64,000 nt of DNA from an uncultured Bifidobacteriaceae bacterium (GCA_947253155.1 CAMXYK010000005.1:14265-78264), one strand, 5' to 3'. Counted from the stretch's first letter, positions 51,884 to 62,680 are shown. Numbers and translations are program-made. Notes: generated from the sequence alone by a model not told the origin.

Positions 51884-52633
51884 CTAAACTTGCGATTGTA
51901 AAACTTGATCGTAATCGCTTGCTGGAGGCTCAAAAGCGTATCCTATGCCGTGAACTGTTCGAATCCACTCCGATCCAATTTTGTGTCGAAGTGATTTAAC
52001 ATGAGAATCCACAGTTCTAGTTCCAGAAGCGTCTGGCCAATCCCATACTTCTTCAAGTAATTCTTCGCGCTTGAATACTGTGTGAGGATGGCGAGCAAGG
52101 GTTGCGAGCAAGTCAAACTCTGTTGGAGTGAAATGTATCTCTTCGTCATGCAATGTTACTAATCTTTGACGAGGCTTAATAATAAGATCTCCAAAATCAA
52201 GAGTTCTTTCATGTTCCATAGTTTTTGCTATTTGCGCAGCACGTTCCACGCGACGAAGAAGAGCTGCACAACGAGCAATTAATTCTCTAGGGGAGAACGG
52301 TTTGGTCATGTAATCATCTGCTCCCGCGCTTAATCCTGAAATTTTGTCGGATTCTGCATCGCGAGCAGTGAGCATAAGAATAGGAACTGGTCTTTTGGCT
52401 ATAATTCTGCGCGTTGCTTCTATGCCATCCATAATCGGCAGCATTATATCCATAATAATGAGATCAGGTTGCAATTGATCTGCTGCTTTAACAGCAGAAA
52501 CTCCATCAGTAGCGACTCGTGCTCGCCATCCTTGCGCAGTAATGCGTTGAGCTATTGCTGTAGCAAGGTCTGGCTCGTCTTCAACCACAAGAATGGTTCT
52601 ACGAACGACGCTAGCTGATGGAGTTTTTACCAT
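51884..52633 (-). CDS. OmpR-family response regulator
   Basis: DNA-binding regulator of 249 residues. The receiver has the acidic pair in VVEDEPD, phospho-acceptor Asp62 in DLIIMDIMLP, and Lys near 112 in DDYMTKPFSP. The winged helix contains HFTPTEFDLLATLARHPHTV and RTVDSHVKSLRHKIG. The gene starts 19 nt after glgB and stops 4 nt before the kinase gene, so the pair is co-expressed with glycogen branching enzyme. Its targets are unknown; MtrA-like and other cell-envelope regulators share this architecture. Confidence 0.93.
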   Translation of the reverse strand: MVKTPSASVVRRTILVVEDEPDLATAIAQRITAQGWRARVATDGVSAVKAADQLQPDLIIMDIMLPIMDGIEATRRIIAKRPVPILMLTARDAESDKISGLSAGADDYMTKPFSPRELIARCAALLRRVERAAQIAKTMEHERTLDFGDLIIKPRQRLVTLHDEEIHFTPTEFDLLATLARHPHTVFKREELLEEVWDWPDASGTRTVDSHVKSLRHKIGSEWIRTVHGIGYAFEPPASDYDQVLQSQV

Positions 52634-52652
52634 AATTTTTTAGTTAAACCTT

Positions 52653-54926
52653 TCAGTGCTGCACTGGCCTCAAGAACACTGCTCCCAACGCTGGTACAGT
52701 AATTCTTGCGGAGTATGGGCGAGAATGATATTCTTCAGCGGCTGCAGTAAATGTGCCATTGTGAATATCGGATCCGCAATACTTTGCATCATCTGTAGTG
52801 AGTATTTCTTCCCACTTACCGCCCTTTGGCAATGCGACTTGATAGTCTTGCCAAGCTTGACCAGAGAAGTTTACTACTACAACGATTTCTTCGCCGTTAT
52901 CGCCAATGCGCATGTAGCTTAAGGTGTTGTGATCTGAATCATCACTTGTAAGCCACTGGAAGCCATCAGGAGTAAAGTCTTGACTCCAGAAAGCCCTAGA
53001 ACTCTTGTACAAAGCGTTCAAATCAGCAACAAGCTTTTGCACACCTTGATGGAATGGCCACTGCAACTCGTTCCAATTAAGAGAAGTATTGAAGTTCCAT
53101 TCGCTGGACTGTCCAATTTCTCCACCCATGAACAGAAGGTTCTTGCCTGGGTGAGACCACTGGTACGCAAGCAAAGCACGCAATCCTGCGAACTGCTGCC
53201 ATTCATCGCCTGGCATCTTTCCAAGTAACGAACCTTTGCCGTACACAACTTCATCGTGGCTTAATGGAAGCACATAATGCTCGGAGTACGCATAAACCAT
53301 TGAGAACGTAATTTCGTTATGATGCCAACGACGGTTAATTGGTTCTTCCTTAAGATATTGCAGAGTATCGTGCATCCAGCCCATGTTCCACTTCAAGCCG
53401 AAGCCCAAACCGCCCATATCTGTTGGTGCGGTTACGCCTTGGTATGCAGTGGATTCCTCAGCAATCATCATAATGCCAGGATTATTCTTGTATGCAGTAG
53501 CATTTGCTTCCTTAATGAAGTCAATAGCTTCAAGGTTTTCACGCCCGCCGTAAATATTTGGCCTCCACTGACCATTTTCGCGGCTGTAATCCAAGTAAAG
53601 CATTGAGGAGACTGCGTCAACGCGCAAAGCGTCAACATGGTACTCATCCAACCAGAAGCAAGCGTTAGCGACAAGGAAGTTACGAACTTCGTGACGTCCA
53701 AAGTTGAAGATGTAAGTTCCCCAATCTGGATGTTCGCCACGCATTGGGTCTGGATCTTCATAAAGCGCTGTACCATCAAAGCGTCCAAGAGCGAAGTCGT
53801 CCTTAGGGAAGTGGGCTGGAACCCAATCCATAATTACGCCGATGCCTGCCTTATGGAGCTTATCAACTAAGTACTTGAAATCATCAGGTGAGCCAAGTCG
53901 AGAATCTACAGCATAGTAACCTGTAACTTGGTAACCCCAAGATCCAGAGAATGGATATTGCGTAAGTGGCATAAACTCAACGTGAGTAAAGCCTTCCTTT
54001 TGCACATAATCAACAAGATGATCCGCAAGCTCGCGATAATTACCTAAATCGCGATTCCAGCTGTTTGCTTGCACTTCGTAAATACTTATTGGACCGTTAT
54101 GAGCATCAGTCTTTGCTCGCTTATCCATCCAATCAGTGTCGTGCCACTTAAATTCAGAATCTACAACAACGGATCCAGTGTTTGGTGGAACTTCGTGCGA
54201 GCGCTCCATTGGATCGGCCTTCATAATCCAATTGCCGGATTGTGTAAGAATTTCGTACTTGTAGACTTCTCCAGCAGTAACACCAGGAATAAATAGTTCC
54301 CAAATACCAGAAGAGCCAAGCGAGCGCATTGCGTGACGGCGGCCATTCCAATAGTTGAAGTTACCAACTACTCGAACTGCGCGAGCATTCGGTGCCCAAA
54401 CAGAAAAAGCAGTGCCTGTTACTTTCTTTACCATCTTTCCTGTTTCTGGAGAAACAAGACCCCACGAATCAGTAATGGTTTTAACATGTGCACCAAGTGC
54501 TTCCCAAAGGCGTTCATGACGGCCTTCGCCAAACAGATACATATCAAGTTCGCCAACTTGCGGCAAATAACGATACGGATCGTCGTCAGTAGATTCAGAG
54601 CCATCAATCTCAACAGTGTGAATTCGATAGCTTGGCACAGACCAAGTCTTAGCTTTAGCATGCTTTACTGCAGGAATAACAGCAGTAAAAATACCATTAT
54701 ATTCGTGTTCGGCTTCGTATTCACCACTCTTTGTAAGAATGACTACTTTCTTGGCCATAGGGCGTAATACGCGGACGGTTACAGTGTCGGCACCTTTACC
54801 AGTTCCAAGGTGACCGCCGAGAACCTCATGTGGATTGTAATACTCTGCATTGCTCACCGCAGCTAGTACGTCCTGACGGACTGGAACTGCGACTGCATCT
54901 TCATTGATGTTAGTAACTGTACTCAT
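52653..54926 (-). CDS. glgB: 1,4-alpha-glucan branching enzyme
   Basis: Cytoplasmic GH13 enzyme of 757 residues that makes alpha-1,6 branches in glycogen. An N-terminal beta domain (about 30-120) and CBM48 ([20 protein letters not shown]) precede the barrel, which has the nucleophile Asp in [11 protein letters not shown] near residue 435, the acid Glu in [11 protein letters not shown] near 489 and the third Asp in [16 protein letters not shown] near 557. ATG 54926 is preferred over 54938, with AGG 5 nt upstream. Two-component genes follow in the same operon. No other glg gene is in the window. Confidence 0.96.
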   Translation of the reverse strand: MSTVTNINEDAVAVPVRQDVLAAVSNAEYYNPHEVLGGHLGTGKGADTVTVRVLRPMAKKVVILTKSGEYEAEHEYNGIFTAVIPAVKHAKAKTWSVPSYRIHTVEIDGSESTDDDPYRYLPQVGELDMYLFGEGRHERLWEALGAHVKTITDSWGLVSPETGKMVKKVTGTAFSVWAPNARAVRVVGNFNYWNGRRHAMRSLGSSGIWELFIPGVTAGEVYKYEILTQSGNWIMKADPMERSHEVPPNTGSVVVDSEFKWHDTDWMDKRAKTDAHNGPISIYEVQANSWNRDLGNYRELADHLVDYVQKEGFTHVEFMPLTQYPFSGSWGYQVTGYYAVDSRLGSPDDFKYLVDKLHKAGIGVIMDWVPAHFPKDDFALGRFDGTALYEDPDPMRGEHPDWGTYIFNFGRHEVRNFLVANACFWLDEYHVDALRVDAVSSMLYLDYSRENGQWRPNIYGGRENLEAIDFIKEANATAYKNNPGIMMIAEESTAYQGVTAPTDMGGLGFGLKWNMGWMHDTLQYLKEEPINRRWHHNEITFSMVYAYSEHYVLPLSHDEVVYGKGSLLGKMPGDEWQQFAGLRALLAYQWSHPGKNLLFMGGEIGQSSEWNFNTSLNWNELQWPFHQGVQKLVADLNALYKSSRAFWSQDFTPDGFQWLTSDDSDHNTLSYMRIGDNGEEIVVVVNFSGQAWQDYQVALPKGGKWEEILTTDDAKYCGSDIHNGTFTAAAEEYHSRPYSARITVPALGAVFLRPVQH

Positions 54927-55060
54927 GTTGCCTATCATACATGGTTTATTGCTGTAAGTCGCGTGTGTTTCGCAGTATTGTGAAAAAATTATGAAAGTTT
55001 TTTCAAGTCGTGCCCTTATGGGAAACTGATATGAGTTTTTCTGTGCATACGGAGGGTTCT

Positions 55061-55657
55061 GTGGAATATCAAGTCGGCGATATGGTCGTCTATCCTCGTC
55101 ATGGTGCGGCTCGTGTTGAAGAAATTAGTGAGCGCACCGTAAAAGGTGTAACTCGTCAATATTTGCGATTAGTAGTGTTGTCGTCTGACGGTTTGGAAAT
55201 TAATGTACCTGTAGATAACGTGAAAAAGGTGGGCGTTAGAGATATTGTTGGCGCTCAAGAAGTAGCAAAAGTTTTTGAAATTTTACGTACGCCAATTATT
55301 GAAAAAGAAATGAATTGGTCTAGGCGTTATAAGCTTAACGTAGAAAAAATTGCTACTGGTGACGTAAATAATATTGCTGAAGTTGTGCGTGATTTGTCTC
55401 AGCGAGATGTGGACGAGCACGGCTTGTCTGCTGGTGAAAAACGTATGCTTGCTCGCGCTCGTAGCATTTTAATTTCTGAAATTGCTTTATCTGAAAAGAT
55501 TGATGAGCAGGAAGCAGAGCGTCTTCTTGATGTGAATCTTGGCTATAAGGAGCCTCAGGAAGGTGACGATAAGCATCATACTGTTGCTCCAGAAGAGCCA
55601 GCTGCTATGACTTTAGCTTTGCTGGAAGAGCGTAGTAGGAAGTCAAAGAAGAAGTAA
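55061..55657 (+). CDS. carD: CarD-family RNA polymerase-binding regulator
   Basis: Protein of 198 residues that stabilises open promoter complexes in actinobacteria. The N-terminal Tudor-like domain ([20 protein letters not shown]) binds RNA polymerase beta; the C-terminal helical domain, with the WSRRYK segment (about 85-95), touches the DNA at the -10 edge. I set the start at GTG 55061 because GGAGGG lies 5 nt upstream and CarD proteins begin right at this segment; the frame up to 55010 has only poor starts. An acidic, lysine-ended tail is present. It diverges from glgB and ends at a strong terminator. Confidence 0.92.
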   Translation: MEYQVGDMVVYPRHGAARVEEISERTVKGVTRQYLRLVVLSSDGLEINVPVDNVKKVGVRDIVGAQEVAKVFEILRTPIIEKEMNWSRRYKLNVEKIATGDVNNIAEVVRDLSQRDVDEHGLSAGEKRMLARARSILISEIALSEKIDEQEAERLLDVNLGYKEPQEGDDKHHTVAPEEPAAMTLALLEERSRKSKKK

Positions 55658-55743
55658 TTAAGTTAGTTCTTTAAAATAAAAATAAATTTATTTCGCTTTA
55701 TTTTATTATCAATAAAAATAGTCGAAGTAAAAATATCTAAAAT

Positions 55744-55779
55744 AAAAAATCCTTGCACCATTAGATGCAAGGATTTTTT
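55744..55779. terminator. Bidirectional terminator, carD and metal-binding lipoprotein
   Basis: Perfect 14-bp arms AAAAAATCCTTGCA (55744-55757) and TGCAAGGATTTTTT (55766-55779), giving a T-run on both strands between converging genes. Confidence 0.92.
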
Positions 55780-55799
55780 GTATTGTACTGAATTAAATT

Positions 55800-56852
55800 T
55801 TACTTTCCTGGATCCTGCTGACCTTTGTTAGAATTCTTAGGATCAGTATTCTTAGCTACATTCGGCTTTTCTGTAATAGGTTTCTTTTGCGATTCTTGAC
55901 TGTCGATATCTTTTCGCATATCTTTCGTTGCTTGTAAAGCATTATTTAAATCATCGCAAATCTTCATAATCCACTGGTCAAGCTGATTTGCGTACTTTGG
56001 CATAAGTTCGCTGACTCGCACTGTAGAAGTGTAGCTTCTTCCTGCAGTACCGTTAAGCAAATTAAGTACATCATTTCCTTGCTGACTATCGCTAATCAAC
56101 ACATCAATTTTTCTATCTTCAATAAGCTTTTGGAATTCTTCGATGCTTGAACGCTGTGGATCGTTGTTATTGCTCATCGCGTCGGCATACTCTTTAGGAG
56201 TGTTGTCTTTTGTGTTCATATCTGCCATAAGCCAGAAAAGAATAGGCGAAGTCGAAGCATATTTAGCATCGCTATGCTCTTTTGCAAAATCACTAATTGC
56301 AGAAGTAAGCTTCTTTTCGCGTTCTTGCCATTCACTTAATCTTTGAGCAAAATTGTGTTTTTTAGCTGGCATTACTCTTGAGAAAGTATCTGCAATAGAA
56401 GAAGCCATTGCGTCTCTTGCATCATGCGAGAACCAAAGATATGGATTATCGCCATTTAATGCACCAACTGTTGCAGCAGCGCTAATAATTTCGGCTTTCT
56501 TTGGATGAACTTTAGTAGCCCAGTCGTCGTACCCAGCTCCGTTAGTTATAACAACTTGTGCATCTTGAATACTTGTCAAATCTTTTGTGCTTGGCTTGAA
56601 AGTAGAAATATCAGTGTTTGCTCCAGCCATAATGGACTTTACTTTAATGTCTTTTCCACCAATTTCTTTAGCCAAGCTGCCCCAAGTGTCAACAGTAGAT
56701 ACAACAGCAATACGAGCAGCAGGCTTAGGTTTTTCTTTAGGCTTTTCTACATTTTGACCGCACGCAGCAAATCCAAGCAGTATTGCAGACGCAACAACAC
56801 ATGTTGCGATAGTTTTGCCAAATCTTTTTGCGCAATTAATAATGGTATGCAT
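55800..56852 (-). CDS. ZnuA/TroA-like metal ABC transporter binding lipoprotein, divergent
   Basis: Exported protein of 350 residues with signal peptide and lipobox-like GFAAC (Cys31), a Lys/Pro-rich spacer, and the cluster A-I fold: VVSTVDTWGSLAKEIGGK, TDISTFKPSTKDLTSIQDAQ, WFSHDARDAMASSIADTF. Most of the His ligands that hold Zn or Mn in this family are changed: the usual DPHVW appears as NPYLW and the HxAFxY site as STSPILFWL, so its metal is in doubt. A Lys/Pro/Asn tail ends the protein. AGGAGGG lies 9 nt before ATG 56852. No permease or ATPase gene is adjacent. Confidence 0.8.
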   Translation of the reverse strand: MHTIINCAKRFGKTIATCVVASAILLGFAACGQNVEKPKEKPKPAARIAVVSTVDTWGSLAKEIGGKDIKVKSIMAGANTDISTFKPSTKDLTSIQDAQVVITNGAGYDDWATKVHPKKAEIISAAATVGALNGDNPYLWFSHDARDAMASSIADTFSRVMPAKKHNFAQRLSEWQEREKKLTSAISDFAKEHSDAKYASTSPILFWLMADMNTKDNTPKEYADAMSNNNDPQRSSIEEFQKLIEDRKIDVLISDSQQGNDVLNLLNGTAGRSYTSTVRVSELMPKYANQLDQWIMKICDDLNNALQATKDMRKDIDSQESQKKPITEKPNVAKNTDPKNSNKGQQDPGK

Positions 56853-56975
56853 CACTGTTGCCCTCCTGAGTTAATGGTGCGTCGGCGCACTAATGCAGTT
56901 GCTAGTCGACTCATACACTTCTATACCTCACGATAGCCTATCCTTACGAATTGTGCGAGTTGGGAGGAATAATTC

Positions 56976-57860
56976 ATGGTTATTGTGCTTGATGGAAAGG
57001 CATTGGCCGGAAAAATTAAAGAAAACTTGGCAGTGCGCGTTGAAGCATTGCGAAAACGTGGAATTGAAACCGGTTTGGGTACGCTGCTAGTTGGCAATGA
57101 TCCAGGCTCATTAAAATATGTTGCTGGAAAACACAAAGATTGTGAAGAAGTGGGGATTCAATCTATTCGTTGTGATTTGCCAGAAGATGCAAGCGAGAAT
57201 GAGATTCTTGCAGCTGTGGAGAATCTGAATAATAATCCGCTTTGTACAGGTTTTATTGTGCAATTACCTTTGCCAAAAGGTATTGATTCTAAAAAAGTTA
57301 TTGCGTCAATTGATCCTAAAAAAGATTGCGATGGCATGCATCCTTATAATTTAGGTGAGCTTGTTACGCATATTTCTGGTGATATTACAACTCCGTTGCC
57401 TTGCACTCCTAGGGGAATTCTCGCTTTGCTTGACGAATATAATATCGATCTTTCTGGCAAAGAAGTTTGCGTTTTAGGACGTGGAATAACAGTTGGTCGT
57501 ACTATTGGTCTTCTTTTAACAAGAAGGGGAGTGGACGCTACTGTTACGCTGTGTCATACTCGCACTAAAAATGTGCAAGAAATTATGCGTCGCTCCGATG
57601 TAATAATTGCTGCAATGGGATGCGCTGGCTTTGTTAAGCCAGAGTATGTTAAACCTGGTGCTGTTCTTGTTGATGTTGGTGTATCGCGAGTATTTGATGA
57701 AGAAGCCGGAAGATATCGCGTAAAAGGTGATGTGGATCCATCTTGCCGTGAGATTGCTGGAGCGTATTCTCCAAATCCTGGTGGAGTGGGTCCTATGACT
57801 AGAGCAATGTTGCTAGCTAATGTTGTTGATATGGCTGAGCATTCTGCTGGCAATCTATAA
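56976..57860 (+). CDS. folD: Bifunctional FolD: methylene-THF dehydrogenase/cyclohydrolase
   Basis: Cytoplasmic enzyme of 294 residues that converts 5,10-methylene-THF through methenyl-THF to 10-formyl-THF. The catalytic Lys lies in LKYVAGKHKDCEEVGI (about residue 55), followed by VQLPLPKGIDSKKVI, the PKKDCDGMHPYNLG motif near 110 and the NADP-binding CVLGRGITVGRTIGLLLTRR near 160. PNPGGVGPMTRAMLLANVV ends the conserved part. GGGAGGA lies 6 nt before the ATG. It diverges from the metal-binding lipoprotein and precedes rpsA by 157 nt. Confidence 0.96.
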   Translation: MVIVLDGKALAGKIKENLAVRVEALRKRGIETGLGTLLVGNDPGSLKYVAGKHKDCEEVGIQSIRCDLPEDASENEILAAVENLNNNPLCTGFIVQLPLPKGIDSKKVIASIDPKKDCDGMHPYNLGELVTHISGDITTPLPCTPRGILALLDEYNIDLSGKEVCVLGRGITVGRTIGLLLTRRGVDATVTLCHTRTKNVQEIMRRSDVIIAAMGCAGFVKPEYVKPGAVLVDVGVSRVFDEEAGRYRVKGDVDPSCREIAGAYSPNPGGVGPMTRAMLLANVVDMAEHSAGNL

Positions 57861-58017
57861 ACAATCTTTAGCTGCCGACACGCCCGAAGTAAAACGGCGA
57901 TTTTGGCTATACCTGTATATAACATTGACAAAGCGTGTGCACATAGCGCGCGCATAACATAAACACATAATTTAATATCGAGTAATATCCACCCCAAGAA
58001 GAAACCACTAATAAATA

Positions 58018-59520
58018 ATGGCAGAGAATAATAACGAAGTCGCCAAGGTTGCGATTAATGATATTGGCACCGAAGAAGACTTCATCAAGGCAGTCGATTC
58101 AACCATCAAGAATTTTGATGATGGTGATTTAGTTGAAGGTACAGTCGTAAAGATTGATCACGACGAAGTATTGTTGGACATCGGCTACAAGACTGAAGGT
58201 GTAATTCCTTCCCGTGAACTTTCCATCAAGAAAGACGTTGATCCAGATGACGTTGTCGAAGTTGGCGACACCATCGAAGCCCTTGTTGTTACTAAGGAAG
58301 ACAAGGAAGGACGTCTTATTCTCTCCAAGAAGCGTGCACAGTATGAGCGTGCTTGGGGTGACATCGAGAAGATTAAGGATGCAGACGGCATCGTTGAAGG
58401 TACCGTTATTGAAGCTGTTAAGGGCGGCTTGATTGTAGACATCGGTCTTCGTGGCTTCTTGCCAGCTTCCTTGGTTGAAATGCGTCGCGTTCGCGATCTT
58501 TCCCCATACATTGGCCAGAAGATTAAGGCTAAGATTCTCGAGCTCGATAAGAACCGCAACAACGTTGTGCTTTCTCGTCGTCAGTTCCTTGAGGAAACCC
58601 AGTCCGAAGTTCGTGAGACCTTCCTCTCGCAGCTTAAGAAGGGTCAGATCCGCGAAGGCGTTGTGTCTTCTATCGTAAACTTCGGCGCATTTGTTGACCT
58701 CGGCGGCGTTGACGGCCTCATTCACGTGTCTGAGCTTTCCTGGAAGCACATCGATCACCCATCTGAGGTTGTTAAGGTTGGCGATAAGGTTACCGTTGAA
58801 GTTCTCGATGTTGATCTCGATCGCGAACGTATTTCCCTTTCCCTTAAGGCAACTCAGGAAGATCCATGGCAGCGCTTCGCTCGCACCCATGTTCCTGGAC
58901 AGGTTGTTAAGGGCAAGGTTACCAAGATTGTTCAGTTCGGTGTGTTCATCTCCGTTGAAGATGGCATTGAGGGCTTGGTTCACATTTCTGAGCTTGCAAA
59001 CCGTCACGTAGAGAACCCAGAAACTGTTGTTAAGGCTAACGAAGAAGTATTCGTGAAGGTTATCGACGTTGATCTCGATCGTCGTCGCATCTCCCTCTCC
59101 TTGAAGCAAGCTACTGAAGCTGTTGATCCAAATTCTGAAGATTTCGATCCAGCTCTCTACGGCATGCCAGCTGAATATGATGCTGAAGGCAACTACAAGT
59201 ACCCAGAAGGCTTCGATCCAAACACTAACGAATGGATGGCCGGTTATGAGCAGCAGCGTGAAGAGTGGGAAGCTCAGTATGCTGCAGCCCATGATCTTTG
59301 GGAAGAGCACAAGGCATTCGCTGCTAAGGAACTCGCAGCTGCAGCTGAATCTGCTGCCGCTGACGGCCAGAGCGAAGAAGCTGAAAAGAAGCCAGCTAAG
59401 GAAGAAAAGAAGGAAGAAGTTGCTTCCAACTATTCTTCTGAAGCATCTAACGAAGGTGCTTTAGCTGATTCCGATCAGCTCGCAGCTTTGCGCGAACAGC
59501 TTTTGAGCGAAAAGAAGTAG
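58018..59520 (+). CDS. rpsA: 30S ribosomal protein S1
   Basis: RNA-binding ribosomal protein of 500 residues with four S1 domains (about 37-105, 122-190, 207-277 and 294-364), shown by GYKTEGVIPSREL, GLRGFLPASLVE, GVDGLIHVSELSW and GIEGLVHISEL, then an acidic-to-alanine-rich tail. Four domains instead of six is usual in actinobacteria. No Shine-Dalgarno sequence precedes ATG 58018, as is frequent for rpsA, whose translation is autoregulated in other bacteria. C-ending codons and strong bias mark high expression. Confidence 0.96.
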   Translation: MAENNNEVAKVAINDIGTEEDFIKAVDSTIKNFDDGDLVEGTVVKIDHDEVLLDIGYKTEGVIPSRELSIKKDVDPDDVVEVGDTIEALVVTKEDKEGRLILSKKRAQYERAWGDIEKIKDADGIVEGTVIEAVKGGLIVDIGLRGFLPASLVEMRRVRDLSPYIGQKIKAKILELDKNRNNVVLSRRQFLEETQSEVRETFLSQLKKGQIREGVVSSIVNFGAFVDLGGVDGLIHVSELSWKHIDHPSEVVKVGDKVTVEVLDVDLDRERISLSLKATQEDPWQRFARTHVPGQVVKGKVTKIVQFGVFISVEDGIEGLVHISELANRHVENPETVVKANEEVFVKVIDVDLDRRRISLSLKQATEAVDPNSEDFDPALYGMPAEYDAEGNYKYPEGFDPNTNEWMAGYEQQREEWEAQYAAAHDLWEEHKAFAAKELAAAAESAAADGQSEEAEKKPAKEEKKEEVASNYSSEASNEGALADSDQLAALREQLLSEKK

Positions 59521-59543
59521 TTTTATCTACTAAAATCTTATAA

Positions 59544-59585
59544 ATAAGTAATGCCCCGGTAATTAGTTACTGGGGCATTACTTAT
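59544..59585 (+). terminator. Terminator after rpsA
   Basis: Perfect 14-bp arms ATAAGTAATGCCCC (59544-59557) and GGGGCATTACTTAT (59572-59585), with inner GTAA/TTAC pairing in the loop; AATTTACG follows rather than a clean T-run. Confidence 0.82.
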
Positions 59586-59588
59586 AAT
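59583..59588 (+). promoter_or_regulatory. Candidate -10 box of coaE at the end of the rpsA terminator
   Basis: TATAAT ends 6 nt before ATG 59595, so a leaderless coaE mRNA is possible. No ribosome site is present. No clear -35 was found. Confidence 0.4.
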
Positions 59589-59594
59589 TTACGT

Positions 59595-60287
59595 ATGACA
59601 ATGATGCGGATTGCAGTAACGGGCGGAATCGCGGCTGGAAAATCTACTGTAGTAAACCATTTGCGTTCGCTTGGCGCGTTTGTTATAGATTACGATGTTT
59701 TAGCGCGTAAAGTTGTGGAGCCAGGAAGCGCAGTATTGCAACAAATAGTAGGCATTTTTGGAGAAAATGCTGTTAAGAATGATGGTTCTTTAAATCGTGC
59801 GTTTATTGCAAAGCGTGTTTTTGGGTACTCCAACGAGAATTGTGAAAATCGTAAGAATCTTGAGTCGCTTATTCATCCTGCTATTTATGATTGCGCAAAG
59901 ACTTTAGAAAGCGAATATGTTAATAAAATTTCTGAAGAAAATAGCAATGTATTAGGCAGTATGAGTTCGATTATTGTGCACGATATTCCGCTGCTTGCGC
60001 AAGTATTTGACAGCATTCCATTTAGTTTTGACCATATTATTACAGTTGAAGCGCCTAAAGAAATTCGCGTTAAGCGAATGATAAGCGAGCGAAATATGAC
60101 GGAGGGCCAGGCTTTAGCGCGCATAAAGAGTCAACTTCCTTGTGAAGTTCGAAAAAGTATGGCAGATTTTGTAGTTGATTCCACTAAACCAATGGAATCG
60201 ATGCTTAACAGTGTTGACGATACGTTGAAATCATGGTTGAGTGAAATAAACAATAAAAGTGCTGAAATGGCGAAACTGGGGAAGTAA
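59595..60287 (+). CDS. coaE: Dephospho-CoA kinase
   Basis: Cytoplasmic kinase of 230 residues that phosphorylates the 3' OH of dephospho-CoA in the last step of CoA synthesis. The P-loop is [15 protein letters not shown] (residues 9-23), [16 protein letters not shown] holds the acidic catalytic Asp near 33-35, and [11 protein letters not shown] and [11 protein letters not shown] match the family; the lid has [20 protein letters not shown]. The ATG at 59595 could also be 59601 or 59604. No Shine-Dalgarno sequence is seen. It lies between rpsA and uvrB, as in other actinobacteria. Confidence 0.93.
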   Translation: MTMMRIAVTGGIAAGKSTVVNHLRSLGAFVIDYDVLARKVVEPGSAVLQQIVGIFGENAVKNDGSLNRAFIAKRVFGYSNENCENRKNLESLIHPAIYDCAKTLESEYVNKISEENSNVLGSMSSIIVHDIPLLAQVFDSIPFSFDHIITVEAPKEIRVKRMISERNMTEGQALARIKSQLPCEVRKSMADFVVDSTKPMESMLNSVDDTLKSWLSEINNKSAEMAKLGK

Positions 60288-60307
60288 AAAACTGGGGAAG
60301 TAAATAC

Positions 60308-62422
60308 ATGTCGAATAAAATTCAGCGCACAAACAAGCCTTTTGTAGTAAAAGCACCATACAAGCCTTCTGGAGACCAGCCGCAAGCAATCGACGAGCTG
60401 GCGAATCGCATTGAAAACGGCGAAAACGATGTTGTTTTAATGGGTGCTACGGGAACTGGTAAAACCGCTACAACCGCTTGGCTTATTGAGCGTTTGCAAA
60501 GGCCTACACTTATTATTGAGCCGAATAAAACTTTGGCAGCTCAGCTTTGCGCGGAATTTCGCGAGCTTATGCCAGATAATGCTGTGAGCTATTTTGTGTC
60601 TTACTACGACTATTATCAGCCGGAAGCGTATATTCCGCAAACAGACACGTATATTGAAAAAGACTCGAATATTAACGACGATGTTGAGCGTCTTCGTCAC
60701 GCTGCTACAGCGAATTTGCTTACGCGCAGGGATTGCGTTGTTGTGGCTACTGTTTCGTGCATTTATGGACTCGGTACCCCGGAAGAGTATGCTGAGCGAA
60801 TGCTTATGCTGAGCGTTGGCCAGCAGCTTGAGCGAGACGATTTATTACGTCAATTTGTGAGTATGCAATACAAGCGCAATGACATTGCGTTTACGCGTGG
60901 AACTTTTAGAGTGCGCGGAGATACGGTTGAGATTATTCCGGTTTATGAAGAATTGGCTGTGAGAATTGAGTTCTTTGGTGACGAAATCGACAGAATTACA
61001 ATGTTGCATCCGCTTACGGGGGAAGTGATTCGCAAGGAGAGCAGTGTTCATATTTTCCCAGCGTCTCACTATATTGCAGGTCCGGAGCGCATGGAGCGCG
61101 CGTTGGAGGAGATTGAAAAAGAGCGTGACGAGCGCGTTTCTGCGTTTAAGAAGCAGAATAAATTGCTTGAAGCTCAGCGCTTGGAAATGCGAACCACGTA
61201 CGATTTGGAAATGTTGCGACAGGTTGGGGTATGCCCTGGAGTGGAAAATTATTCGAGGCATTTTGATGGTCGTGCAGCTGGAACGCCTCCGCATACTTTG
61301 CTTGACTTTTTCCCAGACGACTTTTTGCTTGTTTTAGACGAGTCGCATGTAACTGTGCCGCAAATCGGAGCTATGTACGAGGGAGATGCTTCGCGAAAAA
61401 GAACGCTTGTTGAGCATGGTTTTAGGTTGCCTTCTGCAATGGATAATCGCCCGTTAAAGTGGAAGGAATTTTTGGAGCACGTTGGTCAAACCGTGTATCT
61501 TTCTGCAACGCCTGGAGATTACGAGCTTGGTCTTTCGGATGGCGTAGTTGAGCAGATTATTAGGCCTACAGGTTTGCTTGACCCTAAGATTGAGGTTCGC
61601 CCTGTGGAAGGCCAGGTTGACGATTTGCTGGCGGAAATAAAAGCGCGTGTGGCAAAAGATGAGCGCGTGCTTGTTACTACGCTTACGAAGAAAATGGCGG
61701 AAGACTTAACTGAGTACTTTTTGGAGCTTGGCATTAAAGTTGAGTATTTGCATTCGGATGTTGATACTTTGCGAAGAGTGGAGCTTTTGCGCGAGCTTCG
61801 CGAAGGCAAAATTGATGTGATTGTTGGCATTAATTTGCTTCGTGAGGGTTTGGATTTGCCGGAAGTTTCGCTTGTTGCTATTTTGGATGCAGATAAGGAA
61901 GGCTTCTTAAGATCTTACCGTTCGCTTATTCAGACGATTGGCCGCGCTGCTCGTAACGTTTCTGGAACTGTTCTTATGTATGCGGATACTGTTACGGACG
62001 CTATGAGCAAGGCTATTAGCGAGACGGAGCGTCGACGCGAAAAGCAAATCGCATATAACAAGGCGCATGGAATTGACCCTAAGCCTTTACGAAAGAAGAT
62101 TAGTGACGTTAACGACATGCTTGCTAAAGAGGATGTTGATACGCAAACTTTGCTTGCAGGCGGTTACAGGAATGCTAATAAGGCTGGGAATTCGCATTAT
62201 GGCGTGCCAAAAGAGCCGAATCTTGGGCAGCAAAGTAAAGAAAAACGTATGGCGAATGTTTCTGAGTTGCCGCAAGACGATATTATGTCGCTGATTAAAA
62301 ATTTGAGTGAGCAGATGCATGTTGCTGCAGAGCAGTTGCAATTCGAGCTTGCAGCGCGATTACGCGACGAAATACGCGACCTAAAGAAAGAGTTGCGTCA
62401 AATGGATGCGGCTAATAAGTGA
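60308..62422 (+). CDS. uvrB: Excinuclease ABC subunit B
   Basis: Damage-verifying helicase-like subunit of nucleotide excision repair, 704 residues. It has Walker [18 protein letters not shown] near residue 45, the beta-hairpin [20 protein letters not shown] near 97-116, [17 protein letters not shown] near 345 and the motif VI region [20 protein letters not shown] near 540. The C-terminal UVR motif that contacts UvrC ([18 protein letters not shown]) is intact. The start at 60308 follows a duplicated ACTGGGGAAGTAAA (60285 region). No SOS box is visible just upstream. Confidence 0.97.
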   Translation: MSNKIQRTNKPFVVKAPYKPSGDQPQAIDELANRIENGENDVVLMGATGTGKTATTAWLIERLQRPTLIIEPNKTLAAQLCAEFRELMPDNAVSYFVSYYDYYQPEAYIPQTDTYIEKDSNINDDVERLRHAATANLLTRRDCVVVATVSCIYGLGTPEEYAERMLMLSVGQQLERDDLLRQFVSMQYKRNDIAFTRGTFRVRGDTVEIIPVYEELAVRIEFFGDEIDRITMLHPLTGEVIRKESSVHIFPASHYIAGPERMERALEEIEKERDERVSAFKKQNKLLEAQRLEMRTTYDLEMLRQVGVCPGVENYSRHFDGRAAGTPPHTLLDFFPDDFLLVLDESHVTVPQIGAMYEGDASRKRTLVEHGFRLPSAMDNRPLKWKEFLEHVGQTVYLSATPGDYELGLSDGVVEQIIRPTGLLDPKIEVRPVEGQVDDLLAEIKARVAKDERVLVTTLTKKMAEDLTEYFLELGIKVEYLHSDVDTLRRVELLRELREGKIDVIVGINLLREGLDLPEVSLVAILDADKEGFLRSYRSLIQTIGRAARNVSGTVLMYADTVTDAMSKAISETERRREKQIAYNKAHGIDPKPLRKKISDVNDMLAKEDVDTQTLLAGGYRNANKAGNSHYGVPKEPNLGQQSKEKRMANVSELPQDDIMSLIKNLSEQMHVAAEQLQFELAARLRDEIRDLKKELRQMDAANK

Positions 62423-62680
62423 TGCTAATAGAGGAAACATGTCGACGCTCTAGGGTGAGTGCACAGGATGGATAACGTTAAAAGGTGCACACACTTTGCA
62501 CCCACCTGTTTATGTTCGGAAATGTGGTTTAAGAGCAATTTTTATATTGCAGTTTTGTAAAAAATTGTTCTTATTGATTTTATTATCGTTTATTTGAATA
62601 TATTCAAAGATGGTTTTTCTTAAATAAGTCATGTTTTGAATCACAATACAAGAATTCGTATGTGTAAGTGAGCAGTGATA
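62423..62680. other. Intergenic region after uvrB
   Basis: About 260 bp without a gene. A small hairpin GGTGCA/TGCACC (62484-62502) is present; the rest is AT-rich and shows nothing that I can assign. Confidence 0.5.

Noticed and set aside
57925..57953. TTGACA as -35 of an rpsA promoter
   Set aside because: The nearest -10-like sequence (CATAAC) is about 22 bp away, too far for a normal promoter.
58129..59310. Open frame of 393 codons on the minus strand of rpsA
   Set aside because: It is antisense to a highly expressed gene with strong codon bias, has no recognisable domain and no ribosome site; such mirror frames are a by-product of the bias.
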